Positions 25,250-32,614 of a stretch of 64,000 bases of DNA are shown in pieces. The stretch lies in contig NZ_WBZD01000042.1 in assembly GCF_009720365.1 (NCBI RefSeq), positions 113,206 to 177,205 on the forward strand, read 5' to 3'. This DNA comes from Catellatospora paridis. GTDB lineage: Bacteria; Actinomycetota; Actinomycetes; Mycobacteriales; Micromonosporaceae. Below the pieces are notes generated by a model that was not told the origin of the DNA, ran no database searches, and saw only the letters and a program-made list of their open reading frames with translations. The first letter of the stretch is position 1, and each line of letters opens with the position of its first letter. Made by a program: the position numbers and the translations under genes.

Positions 25250-25774
25250 CTAGCTGCGGCTCCACCGGGCCAGCGAGTCCCACTTGCCGAAGCCCGGCAC
25301 CGGCTCCCACTGCGTGCTGACGTCCACGCCCGTCCGGTCCTCGACCGTGCGCTGCTGGGTGGTGTCGTCGCCGATGACGCGGCGGGCGCCGCCGTCCTCG
25401 CGGAACTCGAACCAGGTGACGCACGTCGCCCCGGACAGGGTCGCGGCCCCGGCGTCCGGGTAGTCCCACTGCGTCATGCCGCCGAGGAAGAGCTGCTCGC
25501 CGCTGCGCCGGAAGGAGTAGTGCAGGCACTGGCGGCCGTAGGCGTCGAAGAACCAGACGCCGGCGTGCCCGTTCTCCCAGGCGATCTCGATGACCACGTC
25601 GGGTACGCCGCTGCGCGGGGCCGCCGGCACCACGGTGTACGGCTCACCGGCGGTGTCGCGCGCCTGGGCCTCGTCGGCGGTCAGCAGCTCGACCGGCTCG
25701 TGGCGGCGGAAGTTCCACCGCCGGCAGTAGACCGGCGGTGCATCCGGATCGTGCCCTGCGATGTGGACGGTCAC
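25250..25774 (-). CDS. Conserved hypothetical protein
   Basis: Protein of 174 residues from GTG 25774 (GGGAGGAG 5 nt upstream). It is soluble and Trp/Tyr-rich, with VYCRRWNFRRHEPVELLT near the start, a central AWENGHAGVWFFDAYGRQCLHYSFRRSG and FFLGGMTQWDYPD-like stretches, and VTWFEFREDGGARRVIGDD. The alternating hydrophobic pattern suggests a beta-rich fold. I do not recognise a family. It is not linked in an operon to the LacI gene. Confidence 0.68.
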   Translation of the reverse strand: MTVHIAGHDPDAPPVYCRRWNFRRHEPVELLTADEAQARDTAGEPYTVVPAAPRSGVPDVVIEIAWENGHAGVWFFDAYGRQCLHYSFRRSGEQLFLGGMTQWDYPDAGAATLSGATCVTWFEFREDGGARRVIGDDTTQQRTVEDRTGVDVSTQWEPVPGFGKWDSLARWSRS

Positions 25775-25792
25775 GCCGCTCCTCCCCCGTGG

Positions 25793-26380
25793 TCAGGCGT
25801 GACTCACGGTAGACCGAGCGGGCCGTGCCGGGCAATCGCGGCGCGCACGCACGGCGAGCAGGCCGAGCAGCAGCACCTCGGCGAGCAGCAGATACCGTTC
25901 GGCCGCCCCGATCAGGAAGCGGTCCGCGAGGGTGGCACTGGCCAGCATCAGTACGGCGAATCCGGCCGCGGTGCCGGCGGTCAGCCGCACCGCCCGGCTC
26001 ACCGGCCGCAGCGTCACCGCCGCCAGCGGCAACGCCACGAACGCCAGCATCGACGCGTAGCGGTGCAGGTAGCCGGTCGCGGTCAGCGGGCCGAGATCGG
26101 TGGGCGCCAGCGCCGCCACCGTCATGGCCGCCCCGAACAGGGCCAGCAGGAAGCGGGGCGCGGCCGGGCGCAGCGCGGGCAGCAGACACCAGGCCGACAG
26201 TCCGAAGACGACCATCGCCGTGTCGGTGACCCCGCCGCGGTCGTGCACGGCGAAGTCGCTGACGGTCAGCGAGGCATGGCTCAGCTGCGGGTCCGGGTCC
26301 ACCTGGCCGATCCCGGCGAGCAGCGCGGTCAGCACGCTGCCGGCCAGGCCGACCGCGGCGAGGAGCCGTTTGTCGATCAT
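25793..26380 (-). CDS. DUF998 family membrane protein
   Basis: Protein of 195 residues with six or seven hydrophobic helices. The DUF998 layout is visible: LSHASLTVSDFAVHDRGGVTDTAMVVFG after helix 1 and LTATGYLHRYASMLAFVALPLA in the middle. The function is unknown. The start at ATG 26380 is preceded by TATCGT at exactly 6 nt, again the leaderless pattern, while the longer in-frame ORF to 26851 is antisense to the GNAT gene. The downstream hypothetical gene begins 19 nt later and may be co-transcribed. Confidence 0.75.
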   Translation of the reverse strand: MIDKRLLAAVGLAGSVLTALLAGIGQVDPDPQLSHASLTVSDFAVHDRGGVTDTAMVVFGLSAWCLLPALRPAAPRFLLALFGAAMTVAALAPTDLGPLTATGYLHRYASMLAFVALPLAAVTLRPVSRAVRLTAGTAAGFAVLMLASATLADRFLIGAAERYLLLAEVLLLGLLAVRARRDCPARPARSTVSHA

Positions 26381-26392
26381 GCGTCGACGATA
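26381..26392 (-). promoter_or_regulatory. Leaderless -10 element of DUF998 gene
   Basis: On the minus strand TATCGT (26392-26387) is followed by 6 nt and then ATG 26380. Confidence 0.5.
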
Positions 26393-26429
26393 TGCCCGGC
26401 CGCGCCGCCCGGCCTCCGGTGAACACCCT

Positions 26430-26453
26430 GCCCGGACCCCGATGGGTCCGGGC
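26430..26453. repeat. Hairpin in divergent intergenic region
   Basis: Perfect 10-bp stem GCCCGGACCC (26430-26439) / GGGTCCGGGC (26444-26453) with a 4-nt loop. It lies upstream of both the DUF998 gene (minus) and the GNAT gene (plus), so its role as a terminator is unclear; it could be an operator. Confidence 0.6.
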
Positions 26454-26582
26454 GAGCAGGTGCGGGTGATCCCTGAGCCGTCGACGGCTGATTTACGCGC
26501 GTCGGCCACGATCGGCCGCCGGTCGTGGCGGCACCCGGAATTCGCGAGACAGTCCCCCGGGCCGCCGGTAGCGTCGGCGCGC

Positions 26583-27485
26583 ATGGGACTGCGGGCGTAC
26601 GCCGGACCGGACGACGACGAGCAGATCGAGCGGGTACGGCAGGCTGTGCTCGCGGTGGACGGCGACGGCTGGCTGCCCGGCCCGGACGGCGGCGAAGTGC
26701 CGGCCGAGGCCTGCGTGGTCGCGGAGGACGCCGGTGAGGTCGTCGGGTTCGGCCGCCTCGACCGCTGGACCGAGGACGACGGCACGGAGATGTTCCTGGT
26801 CACGGGCTGTGTCCACCCGGACCGCCGCGGCCGCGGCCACGGCACGGCCATGCTGCGCCGCCAGGAGGCGTACGCCGCCTCGCTCGGCTCCGGCGCGCCG
26901 CATCAGGTCCTCGGCGGCAACGCCGACGACGACCGGCCGGGCGCACGACAACTGCTGCTGGACAACGGCTACCGGGTCGCGTTCACCCTCGTCGACCTGA
27001 GCCGGCCCGTCGCCGACGCCGCCGCACCTGCCGCCCTGCCCGCCGGCCTGCGGACCCGGCCCGTGCTCGCCGAGCACCAGCCGCTGATCCATGCCGCGAT
27101 CACGGAGTGCTTCACCGGCAGCGGGGACGGCTTCGTCTCGCCGGACTACGACAGCTACCTGGCCGCGGTGCGCGACACCGACCTGTGGGCGGTGGCCTGG
27201 GACGGCGACGAGGTCGCCGGGCTGGTGACCAGCGAACGGGAGGACGGCGGCCGCGCCGACTCGCCGTGGGTCGCGGTCCGGCCCGCGTACCGGCGTAGGG
27301 GCCTCGCCTCGGCGCTGCTCGCCCGCAGCCTGGCGGCCATGCGCGAGCACGGCGTCACCGTCGCCACGATCCGCACCGTCGCCGAGAATCCGCACCGGAC
27401 CGTGGACCTCTACCAGCGGGCCGGTTACCGCATCGTGCGGCGGATGCCCCGCTACCGCAAGCCGCTGGCCTCCGTGTCGGCCTGA
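26583..27485 (+). CDS. Tandem GNAT acetyltransferase (two domains)
   Basis: Protein of 300 residues from ATG 26583. It has two GNAT domains: the first (about 1-145) has motif A VHPDRRGRGHGTAMLRRQE, and the second (about 155-300) has VRPAYRRRGLASALLARSLAAMREHG followed by NPHRTVDLYQRAGYRIV. The double architecture is that of mycothiol synthase MshD-like and related enzymes, but the typical MshD residues cannot be verified by eye, so the substrate is left open. TAGCGT 8 nt before the start may be its -10. A longer in-frame ORF covers the DUF998 antisense strand and is a shadow. Confidence 0.85.
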   Translation: MGLRAYAGPDDDEQIERVRQAVLAVDGDGWLPGPDGGEVPAEACVVAEDAGEVVGFGRLDRWTEDDGTEMFLVTGCVHPDRRGRGHGTAMLRRQEAYAASLGSGAPHQVLGGNADDDRPGARQLLLDNGYRVAFTLVDLSRPVADAAAPAALPAGLRTRPVLAEHQPLIHAAITECFTGSGDGFVSPDYDSYLAAVRDTDLWAVAWDGDEVAGLVTSEREDGGRADSPWVAVRPAYRRRGLASALLARSLAAMREHGVTVATIRTVAENPHRTVDLYQRAGYRIVRRMPRYRKPLASVSA

Positions 27486-27604
27486 CCCCTCCATGCTCGG
27501 CCATCGGCGGACGCGACGAGCATCCGGCTGCCCGTTCTCGCCGACGAAGCCATCAGATGTCGGCGAAGCCGGAATTCGCTTGCCTCGCTGGCGATGATGG
27601 CGCC

Positions 27605-28132
27605 ATGGCATGGATTGCACCCGACGTCGCGCGGGGACCCCGGACGGACATGGCCTGCGGTGAGCGCGAGATGCTGGCGGACTGGTTGCAGCGGCGCCGG
27701 GTCTACCTGCTGCGCAAGTGCTCCGGGCTCACCGCGGAGCAACTCAGGACGGCGTCCGTCGAACCGTCGAACCTGACCCTGCTGGGCCTGCTGCGGCACA
27801 TGACCGAGGTCGAGCGGTTCTGGTTCCGGACCAAGTATCTGCACGAGGACGTGCCGGACCTCTACTGCACCGACGAGCACCCCGACGGCGACTTCGACCT
27901 GCTGGCCGACGCCGACGCCGAGGCCGACCACGCCCGTTTCCTGGCCGAGACCGCCGCGTGCGACGCCGCCGTGGCCGGGCGCGACCTGGACGAGCCCGTC
28001 GACGACCCCAAGGCCCCGACCGGCAAACTCAGTCTCCGCTGGGTCTACATCCACCTCCTGGAGGAGTACGCCCAGCACACAGGTCACGCCGACTTCATCC
28101 GCGAGCGGATCGACGGGTCGACCGGCGTGTGA
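27605..28132 (+). CDS. DinB/DUF664 family protein
   Basis: Protein of 175 residues with the DinB four-helix bundle. The metal-binding His triad is visible: LLRHMTEVERFWF for the first, and LLEEYAQHTGHADFIRE for the second and third. In actinobacteria this family includes mycothiol-dependent S-transferase-like enzymes; the exact reaction is unknown. The start is ATG 27605, with GATGAT 6 nt before it and no Shine-Dalgarno; an in-frame ATG at 27557 is possible but adds a low-complexity stretch. It is convergent with the MerR gene at a 10-nt gap. Confidence 0.83.
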   Translation: MAWIAPDVARGPRTDMACGEREMLADWLQRRRVYLLRKCSGLTAEQLRTASVEPSNLTLLGLLRHMTEVERFWFRTKYLHEDVPDLYCTDEHPDGDFDLLADADAEADHARFLAETAACDAAVAGRDLDEPVDDPKAPTGKLSLRWVYIHLLEEYAQHTGHADFIRERIDGSTGV

Positions 28133-28142
28133 CGCTGCGCTG

Positions 28143-28499
28143 TCACGAGGCCTGTTCGGCGTCGGCATAGAGGTTCACCAGATCGGCGAGGACCTCCCGG
28201 GTTCGCCGCATCTCCCGGATCTGCTCGTCCACCCGGTGCAGCTCGTCGCGCAGCCGGGCGGCCAGGGCGGGCGTGCGGATCGCGCGCTCGGTGATGCACG
28301 GCAGGACGTCATGGATGGTGCTGCTGGACAGCCCGGCGGCCAGCAGCGAGCGGATCAGCGAGACGCGTTCGACCGCCGTGGGCGGGTAGTGTCGCTGGCC
28401 GCCGGTGCTACGGCCGCTGCCGAGCAGGCCCTGCTCCTCGTAGTAGCGCAGCGATCGCGGGCTCGTTCCGGTCGCCTCCGCCAGTTCGCCGATACGCAT
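28143..28499 (-). CDS. MerR family transcriptional regulator
   Basis: Protein of 118 residues from ATG 28499. MRIGELAEATGTSPRSLRYYEEQGLLGSGRSTGGQRHY is the MerR winged helix; a dimerisation coiled coil follows (about 75-115), with no Cys pattern of the metal-sensing or SoxR [2Fe-2S] types. It therefore more likely senses an organic electrophile or drug. It is divergent from the old-yellow-enzyme gene; MerR-OYE pairs with this geometry are common and respond to reactive enones or aldehydes. Confidence 0.88.
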   Translation of the reverse strand: MRIGELAEATGTSPRSLRYYEEQGLLGSGRSTGGQRHYPPTAVERVSLIRSLLAAGLSSSTIHDVLPCITERAIRTPALAARLRDELHRVDEQIREMRRTREVLADLVNLYADAEQAS

Positions 28500-28517
28500 C
28501 GAGACCTGCCTCACAAG

Positions 28518-28557
28518 ACTTGACCCTGACGTCAGTGTCAAGTTTTACCTTAGCCGC
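28518..28557 (+). promoter_or_regulatory. MerR-type operator and leaderless promoter of OYE gene
   Basis: A 26-bp near-perfect palindrome with arms ACTTGAC (28518-28524) and GTCAAGT (28537-28543) is centred on CTGACGTCAG; one position per arm mismatches. It spans the spacer between TTGACC (28520-28525) and TACCTT (28546-28551), an over-long 20-bp spacer typical of MerR-activated promoters. The -10 is 6 nt from ATG 28558, so the mRNA should be leaderless. Confidence 0.85.
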
Positions 28558-29664
28558 ATGACCGACCACATCGCCCCCGTCGCCGCCCCCGCGATCCGAT
28601 TCGGCCCGCTGCTCGAACCGGTGACCATGGCCGGTCTGCCGCTGGCCACCCGCTTCGTCATGGCCCCGATGACCCGCGCCCAGTCACCGGGCGGGGTCCC
28701 GACGCCCGCGGTCGCGGCGTACTACCGCCGTCGCGCCGAGCACGGCGTCGGGCTGATCATCACCGAGGGCGTGCTGGTCGGACACGCCAGTGCCGGGCAC
28801 GAGGAAGCCGTGCCGCGGATGACGGCGGGTGCGGCCGAGAACGGCTGGCGGCACGTCGTGGACGAGGTGCACGCGGCCGGCGGTCGGATCGCCGCGCAGC
28901 TGTGGCACCTGGGCAGCCTGCGCGAGCCGGTCGACGGCCTGCCGGCATGGTCGCCGTCGGGGGTGCCGGAACCGGGACGCCCACTCAGCCACCCGATGAC
29001 GCTCGCCGACATCGACACGATCCTGGCGGCGTACGCCGACGCGGCGCGGGTCGCCGCACGCGCCGGGTTCGACGCGATCGAGATTCACGCCGCGCACGGC
29101 TACCTGCTCGACGAGTTCCTGTGGCCGCGCACGAACCGACGCACGGACCGCTACGGCGGGTCGACGGCCGGCCGGGCCCGGTTCCCGGCCGAGGTCGTCG
29201 CGGCCGTCCGCTCGGCCGTCCCCGCCTCCATGCCGGTGATAGTGCGGTTCTCGCAGTTCAAGGAGCGCGACTTCGACGCCCGCATCGCCGAGTCCCCCGC
29301 CGAGCTGGCGGTGATCCTCGAAGCCTTCGCGGCGGCGGGCGCCACCGTGCTGCACGCCTCCCAGCGCAGGTTCTGGCAGCCGCTCTTCGCCGGCTCGCCG
29401 CTCAACGTCGCGGGCTGGGCCAAGCACCTCACCGGCCTGCCGACCATCACGGTGGGTGGAGTCGGTCTCACCCGTGAGTTCCTCGCACCCGGTCGACCGG
29501 ACTCCCTCACCGGCCTGGTGGAACGCGTCAGCGCCGGAGAATTCGACCTGGTCGCGATCGGCCGGATCCTGCTCGGCAACCCGGCCTGGGTGACGCTGGC
29601 CGCCGAGGGCCGCCTCAACGGCATCGAGGACTACCGCAAGGAGCACGAGCAGACGTTCGCCTGA
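28558..29664 (+). CDS. Old yellow enzyme family alkene reductase
   Basis: Protein of 368 residues with the FMN-binding (beta/alpha)8 fold. It has MAPMTRAQSPGGVPTPAVAAYYRRRAE, AAQLWHLGSL, the active-site pair in EIHAAHGYLLDEFLWPRTNRRTDRYGGS (His-x-x-His), and LVAIGRILLGNPAWV at the phosphate site. The family uses NAD(P)H to reduce the C=C bond of alpha,beta-unsaturated carbonyls and nitro compounds, a detoxification role. It is expected to be activated by the divergent MerR protein. Confidence 0.92.
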   Translation: MTDHIAPVAAPAIRFGPLLEPVTMAGLPLATRFVMAPMTRAQSPGGVPTPAVAAYYRRRAEHGVGLIITEGVLVGHASAGHEEAVPRMTAGAAENGWRHVVDEVHAAGGRIAAQLWHLGSLREPVDGLPAWSPSGVPEPGRPLSHPMTLADIDTILAAYADAARVAARAGFDAIEIHAAHGYLLDEFLWPRTNRRTDRYGGSTAGRARFPAEVVAAVRSAVPASMPVIVRFSQFKERDFDARIAESPAELAVILEAFAAAGATVLHASQRRFWQPLFAGSPLNVAGWAKHLTGLPTITVGGVGLTREFLAPGRPDSLTGLVERVSAGEFDLVAIGRILLGNPAWVTLAAEGRLNGIEDYRKEHEQTFA

Positions 29665-29682
29665 CGGCTCACGAGCCTGTGG

Positions 29683-30339
29683 TCACCCTCGGCCGCCACG
29701 CGCAGCGACGCCGCCCGCAACCGCGTGGTCGTCCGGCGCGGCGGCGTGCAGCGCTGCCAGTGCCGCGTCCAACGCAGCCGACAGGGGATCGATCGACTGC
29801 AGCGCCTGGGCCAGCAGCAGGCCGCCCTGCACCGAGGCGAATGCGGCCAGGGCCAGCCGGTCGGGGTCGGCGTCCGGGCGCAGCAGGCCGCCCTCGCGCA
29901 TGCGCGAAAGCCCGTCGCGCAGGTACGCGCGCCAGCGGTTCAGGTGTCCGACCACCTCGGCGGCAGCCGCCGGATCGGTGCCGACCAGTTCGCTGACCAG
30001 GGTGCCGATCGGGCAGCCCCAGTGCGGCTGCGAGCCGTAGTGCGCGACCAGCGCGTCGCGCCAGCCGTCCCACGCGGCCCAGGTGTCGAGGGTCTCCAGA
30101 TACGGCTGCTGCGCCCGCAGCACCCGCTGCATCTGCAGCTCCGCGATCGCCAGCACGAGCTCGCTCTTGCCGCCGGGGAAGTAGTGGAACAGCTGGCTCT
30201 TGCTGGTCAGCGTGCCGGCGCGGACGTCGTCGAGGCTCGTGCCGCCGACCCCGCGGGCGAGCACCAGGTCCGCGGCGGTGGCGACGATCCGGGCCCGGGT
30301 CGCGGCACCCTTCGCGGTGAGTCTGGCGGTCGCTGTCAC
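29683..30339 (-). CDS. TetR family regulator (LmrA/YxaF-like)
   Basis: Protein of 218 residues from GTG 30339. It has TRARIVATAADLVLARGVGGTSLDDVRAGTLTSKSQLFHYFPGGKSELVLAIAE, whose FHYF-GGKxEL wording is that of the LmrA/YxaF/AcuR group, then the C-terminal TetR_C_16-type domain. It is convergent with the OYE gene. The operator TGGACC-N4-GGTCCA lies between the -35 and -10 of its own promoter, so it should repress itself. The gene it otherwise controls is not obvious; the NlpC gene starts 144 bp upstream in the opposite direction. Confidence 0.87.
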   Translation of the reverse strand: MTATARLTAKGAATRARIVATAADLVLARGVGGTSLDDVRAGTLTSKSQLFHYFPGGKSELVLAIAELQMQRVLRAQQPYLETLDTWAAWDGWRDALVAHYGSQPHWGCPIGTLVSELVGTDPAAAAEVVGHLNRWRAYLRDGLSRMREGGLLRPDADPDRLALAAFASVQGGLLLAQALQSIDPLSAALDAALAALHAAAPDDHAVAGGVAARGGRG

Positions 30340-30375
30340 CTGCCCATCTTAAGCACCCTGGACCGTATGGTCCAA
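30340..30375 (-). promoter_or_regulatory. tetR promoter with operator in the spacer
   Basis: On the minus strand TTGGAC (30375-30370), an 18-bp spacer and TAAGAT (30351-30346) lie 6 nt before GTG 30339, so the mRNA is leaderless. The inverted repeat TGGACC (30359-30364) / GGTCCA (30369-30374) sits inside the spacer. Confidence 0.75.
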
Positions 30376-30440
30376 TCTTGGCGCTGCCGCCGGCCGCTCC
30401 CACGGCGTGGGCGGTCGTGCCCCGGTGAAGAAAACTTTTG

Positions 30441-30483
30441 TACGCTCCCCATGCAACGATGCATTTCCTACAGGGGGAGCGTA
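30441..30483 (+). promoter_or_regulatory. Ribosome-binding-site-sequestering hairpin
   Basis: TACGCTCCCC (30441-30450) is perfectly complementary to GGGGAGCGTA (30474-30483), which contains the Shine-Dalgarno and the first base of ATG 30483. Between the arms a 5-bp hairpin, ATGCA (30451-30455) / TGCAT (30460-30464), can stack. When folded the start is occluded, so translation of the peptidase is probably controlled. Confidence 0.7.
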
Positions 30484-31391
30484 TGAACGAGCCGGCGCAG
30501 ACCATGGCCGTGGCGGTCTCCGCCGCCGGGCTGTGGACCTCCCCCGACGCCGTCCGGCCGCTGGACGCGCCGGCCCTGAGCACGCCTGCCGGGCTGCGGG
30601 CCTGGGCCGCCGCGCAGGGTCCGGACGAGCGCCGCGACCTGTGGGGCCGCGTCGACAGCCAGCTGCTGCTCGGTGAGACCGTGCTGGTCCAGGAGGTCCG
30701 CGACGGCTGGGCCCGCGTCAACGCCCCGGCGCAACCGTCCCGCAAGGACCCCCGCGGCTACCCCGGCTGGCTGCCGCTGGCACAGCTGGCCGCGCCGGCC
30801 GAGCCCACCGGCGAGCGGGTGGTGGTCACCGAGCAGGTCACCGAGCTCAGGAACGGCCCCGACGGCCGAGTCATCGCCGACGACGTCAGCTACGCCACGG
30901 TGCTGCCCGCGCGCCGGCGGCAGGACGCGTTCACCGAGGTCCTGCTGCCCGGTGGGCATACCGGCTGGCTTGCGGACAAGCACCTGGACGTCCACCGCCC
31001 CCGCGGCCCGCTGCCGACCGCCGCGCAGCTGGTCGCCGCGGGACGGCAGTTCCTGGGGCTGATGTACCTGGCCGGCGGCACCCACGGGCTGATGCTCGAC
31101 TGCTCCGGGCTCCCCCACCTCATCTACCGCCGGTTCGGGCACACCGTCCCGCGCGACGCCAGCGACCTCGCCCTGCTCGGCGAGCACGTGGAGGTGCCCG
31201 ACCTCGCCCCGGGCGACCTCGCCGTCTTCCAGAACGACGAGACGGGCGACGTCTACCACACCGGCGTCTGCACCGGCGGCGAGCAGCAGGTGCTGCACGT
31301 GTCCCAGCCCGACTGGGCCTGCATCGACGGCGCGCTCAGCGAACGCCGCCGACGCCACCTGGTGTCCGGCCGCCGGCTGCGGGCGGAGTAG
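30483..31391 (+). CDS. Cytosolic NlpC/P60 peptidase with SH3-like domains
   Basis: Protein of 302 residues. Two bacterial SH3-like segments (about 55-105 and 112-170: VQEVRDGWARVNAP, WLPLAQL; VTELRNGPDGRV) precede an NlpC/P60 domain with catalytic Cys207 (MLDCSGLPHLIYRRFG) and His259 (GDVYHTGV). There is no signal peptide, unlike cell-wall hydrolases. This matches the YkfC-like gamma-D-glutamyl-L-diamino-acid endopeptidases that recycle wall peptides in the cytosol. The start is ATG 30483 with AGGGGGAG directly upstream; the in-frame extension to 30438 would cross the hairpin. Confidence 0.88.
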   Translation: MNEPAQTMAVAVSAAGLWTSPDAVRPLDAPALSTPAGLRAWAAAQGPDERRDLWGRVDSQLLLGETVLVQEVRDGWARVNAPAQPSRKDPRGYPGWLPLAQLAAPAEPTGERVVVTEQVTELRNGPDGRVIADDVSYATVLPARRRQDAFTEVLLPGGHTGWLADKHLDVHRPRGPLPTAAQLVAAGRQFLGLMYLAGGTHGLMLDCSGLPHLIYRRFGHTVPRDASDLALLGEHVEVPDLAPGDLAVFQNDETGDVYHTGVCTGGEQQVLHVSQPDWACIDGALSERRRRHLVSGRRLRAE

Positions 31392-31441
31392 CCCGGGTAG
31401 CGGCGATTGGCACGGCGGCCGCGACTGGCCACACTGTGCTC

Positions 31442-31861
31442 ATGTCGCGCTCGCGCAAATACCGGATGATCACCGGGCTGGAACGGGTCAACAACCGGAT
31501 CACGCGGTGGGCGCTGCGCCGAGGGCTGGCGCCGAACGCGTTCGCGCTGCTGGAGACGACCGGCCGGCGGTCCGGACTGCCCCGGCACACCCCGGTCGGC
31601 AACGGGCTGGTCGGCGACGTCTTCTGGCTCGTCGCCGCGCACGGGCGGCAGGCCGACTACGTGCGCAACCTGCTGGCGGACCCGGTGGTGCGGGTGAAGG
31701 TCGGCGGGGGCTGGCGCGAGGGCCGGGCCGTGGTGCTGCCCGGCGACGACGTGGCGACCCGGTCGCGGTCGCTGCCCTACCGGTGGGATGCCGCCATCGG
31801 CCGACTGATGGCCACCCGACCGCTGACCGTACGCATCGACCTCGCCGCCGAGGCCGGCTGA
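31442..31861 (+). CDS. Deazaflavin (F420)-dependent nitroreductase-family protein
   Basis: Protein of 139 residues, DUF385/DDN type. It has ITRWALRRGLAPNAFALLETTGRRSGLPRHTPVGNGLVGDVFWLVAAHGRQADYVRNLLADPVVRVKVGGGWREG, the classic F420/Mg-binding split beta-barrel. The family uses reduced F420 to reduce quinones and nitro or unsaturated compounds. F420 is an actinobacterial cofactor, which agrees with the host. The start is ATG 31442, with CACACT 6 nt before it. Confidence 0.87.
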   Translation: MSRSRKYRMITGLERVNNRITRWALRRGLAPNAFALLETTGRRSGLPRHTPVGNGLVGDVFWLVAAHGRQADYVRNLLADPVVRVKVGGGWREGRAVVLPGDDVATRSRSLPYRWDAAIGRLMATRPLTVRIDLAAEAG

Positions 31862-31956
31862 CCTTCACATCGTGCAGCGCGTGTCGTGTTCGCCGTTGAC
31901 ACGGAGGCCGTCATGGGCCCCGTTGTTGATCTTAGGCGACAAATTACGCCGCGATG

Positions 31957-31968
31957 TAGCATAGAGGC
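31957..31968 (+). promoter_or_regulatory. Leaderless -10 element of antitoxin-like gene
   Basis: TAGCAT (31957-31962) is followed by 6 nt and then ATG 31969. Confidence 0.5.
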
Positions 31969-32202
31969 ATGACGACGCCCGGCCGAAAGATCAGCATCTA
32001 CTTCCCCGCCGATGTCCTGGCCGACGTCGAGGCTGCCGACAACGCCTCCGCCCTGGTCGCCGAGGCCCTGCGGATGGCCAAACGCCGCAAGCAGCTGCAC
32101 GAGACGATCCGCCGAGCCGGCTACCTGGTGACCCCCGAGGGCGTGAAGCGCATGAGTGAGCGCGTCGCCGCGCTGGACGCCCAGCGGGCGGCCGAGCAGT
32201 GA
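31969..32202 (+). CDS. Antitoxin-like protein (ribbon-helix-helix type)
   Basis: Protein of 77 residues. It opens with KISIYFPADVLADVEAADNASALVAEALRMAKRRK, a beta strand followed by two helices as in CopG/ribbon-helix-helix DNA-binding antitoxins. The C-terminal helical tail (LHETIRRAGYLVTPEGVKRMSERVAAL) would cap the toxin. It overlaps the next gene by 4 nt (GTGA), the usual translational coupling of antitoxin and toxin. No recognised named family can be assigned by eye. Confidence 0.65.
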   Translation: MTTPGRKISIYFPADVLADVEAADNASALVAEALRMAKRRKQLHETIRRAGYLVTPEGVKRMSERVAALDAQRAAEQ

Positions 32203-32609
32203 CCGAGCCCCTGGCGGAGCCGCAGATCCGCGTGGTCCTCGATGTCACCGCGCTGACCGCGTACGCGCGGCTGACCGGCATGGTCGTGCCCGAGCTGCTG
32301 GCCATGGTCGAGGAGGAATCCGCCACCAGCATGGTCGGGGTGCCGGCGGCGCACTTCATGACCGCGCACCGGCAACTCGACGACGACGAGCGCGACCGGC
32401 TGATCGACCTGCTCACCCGCGCCGATTCGGTGGTGGTGCTGCTGCCGCTGCTCGGGGCCGAAGCGATCGAGGCCGCGCAGCTGGGTCACGTCATGGGTCA
32501 CGCGGTGATCCTGGCCCGCCGGAGCGGGGCCTACCTGGCGACCTACGACGGCGCTGAAGCACGCCGCCACCTGCCCGGTGGCGGCGTGCTGGATCTGACG
32601 GACAAGTAG
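32199..32609 (+). CDS. Putative PIN-like toxin partner
   Basis: Protein of 136 residues from GTG 32199, inside the antitoxin stop codon. The start IRVVLDVTALTAYARL and the end GHVMGHAVILARRSGAYLATYDG match PIN-type nuclease ends, with acidic residues at Asp14 and near Asp124, though the middle acidic cluster is weakly conserved. Middle acidic motifs: VEEESATS and DDDERDRLIDLLTRAD. This is a possible VapC-like RNase; activity is unproven. A perfect 13-bp hairpin lies in its 3' end. Confidence 0.6.
   Translation: MTEPLAEPQIRVVLDVTALTAYARLTGMVVPELLAMVEEESATSMVGVPAAHFMTAHRQLDDDERDRLIDLLTRADSVVVLLPLLGAEAIEAAQLGHVMGHAVILARRSGAYLATYDGAEARRHLPGGGVLDLTDK
32558..32590. terminator. Hairpin within 3' end of toxin-like gene
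   Basis: Perfect 13-bp stem AGCACGCCGCCAC (32558-32570) / GTGGCGGCGTGCT (32578-32590), with the stop codon 17 nt beyond it. Since the next gene (minus strand) ends at 32615, this may terminate the converging minus-strand transcript or act in both directions. Confidence 0.5.
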
Positions 32610-32614
32610 GACCG

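Noticed and set aside
30421..30483. c-di-AMP (ydaO) riboswitch upstream of the NlpC/P60 gene
   Set aside because: The leader between the tetR promoter and the gene is too short and the conserved ydaO segments are absent; only a simple hairpin is seen.
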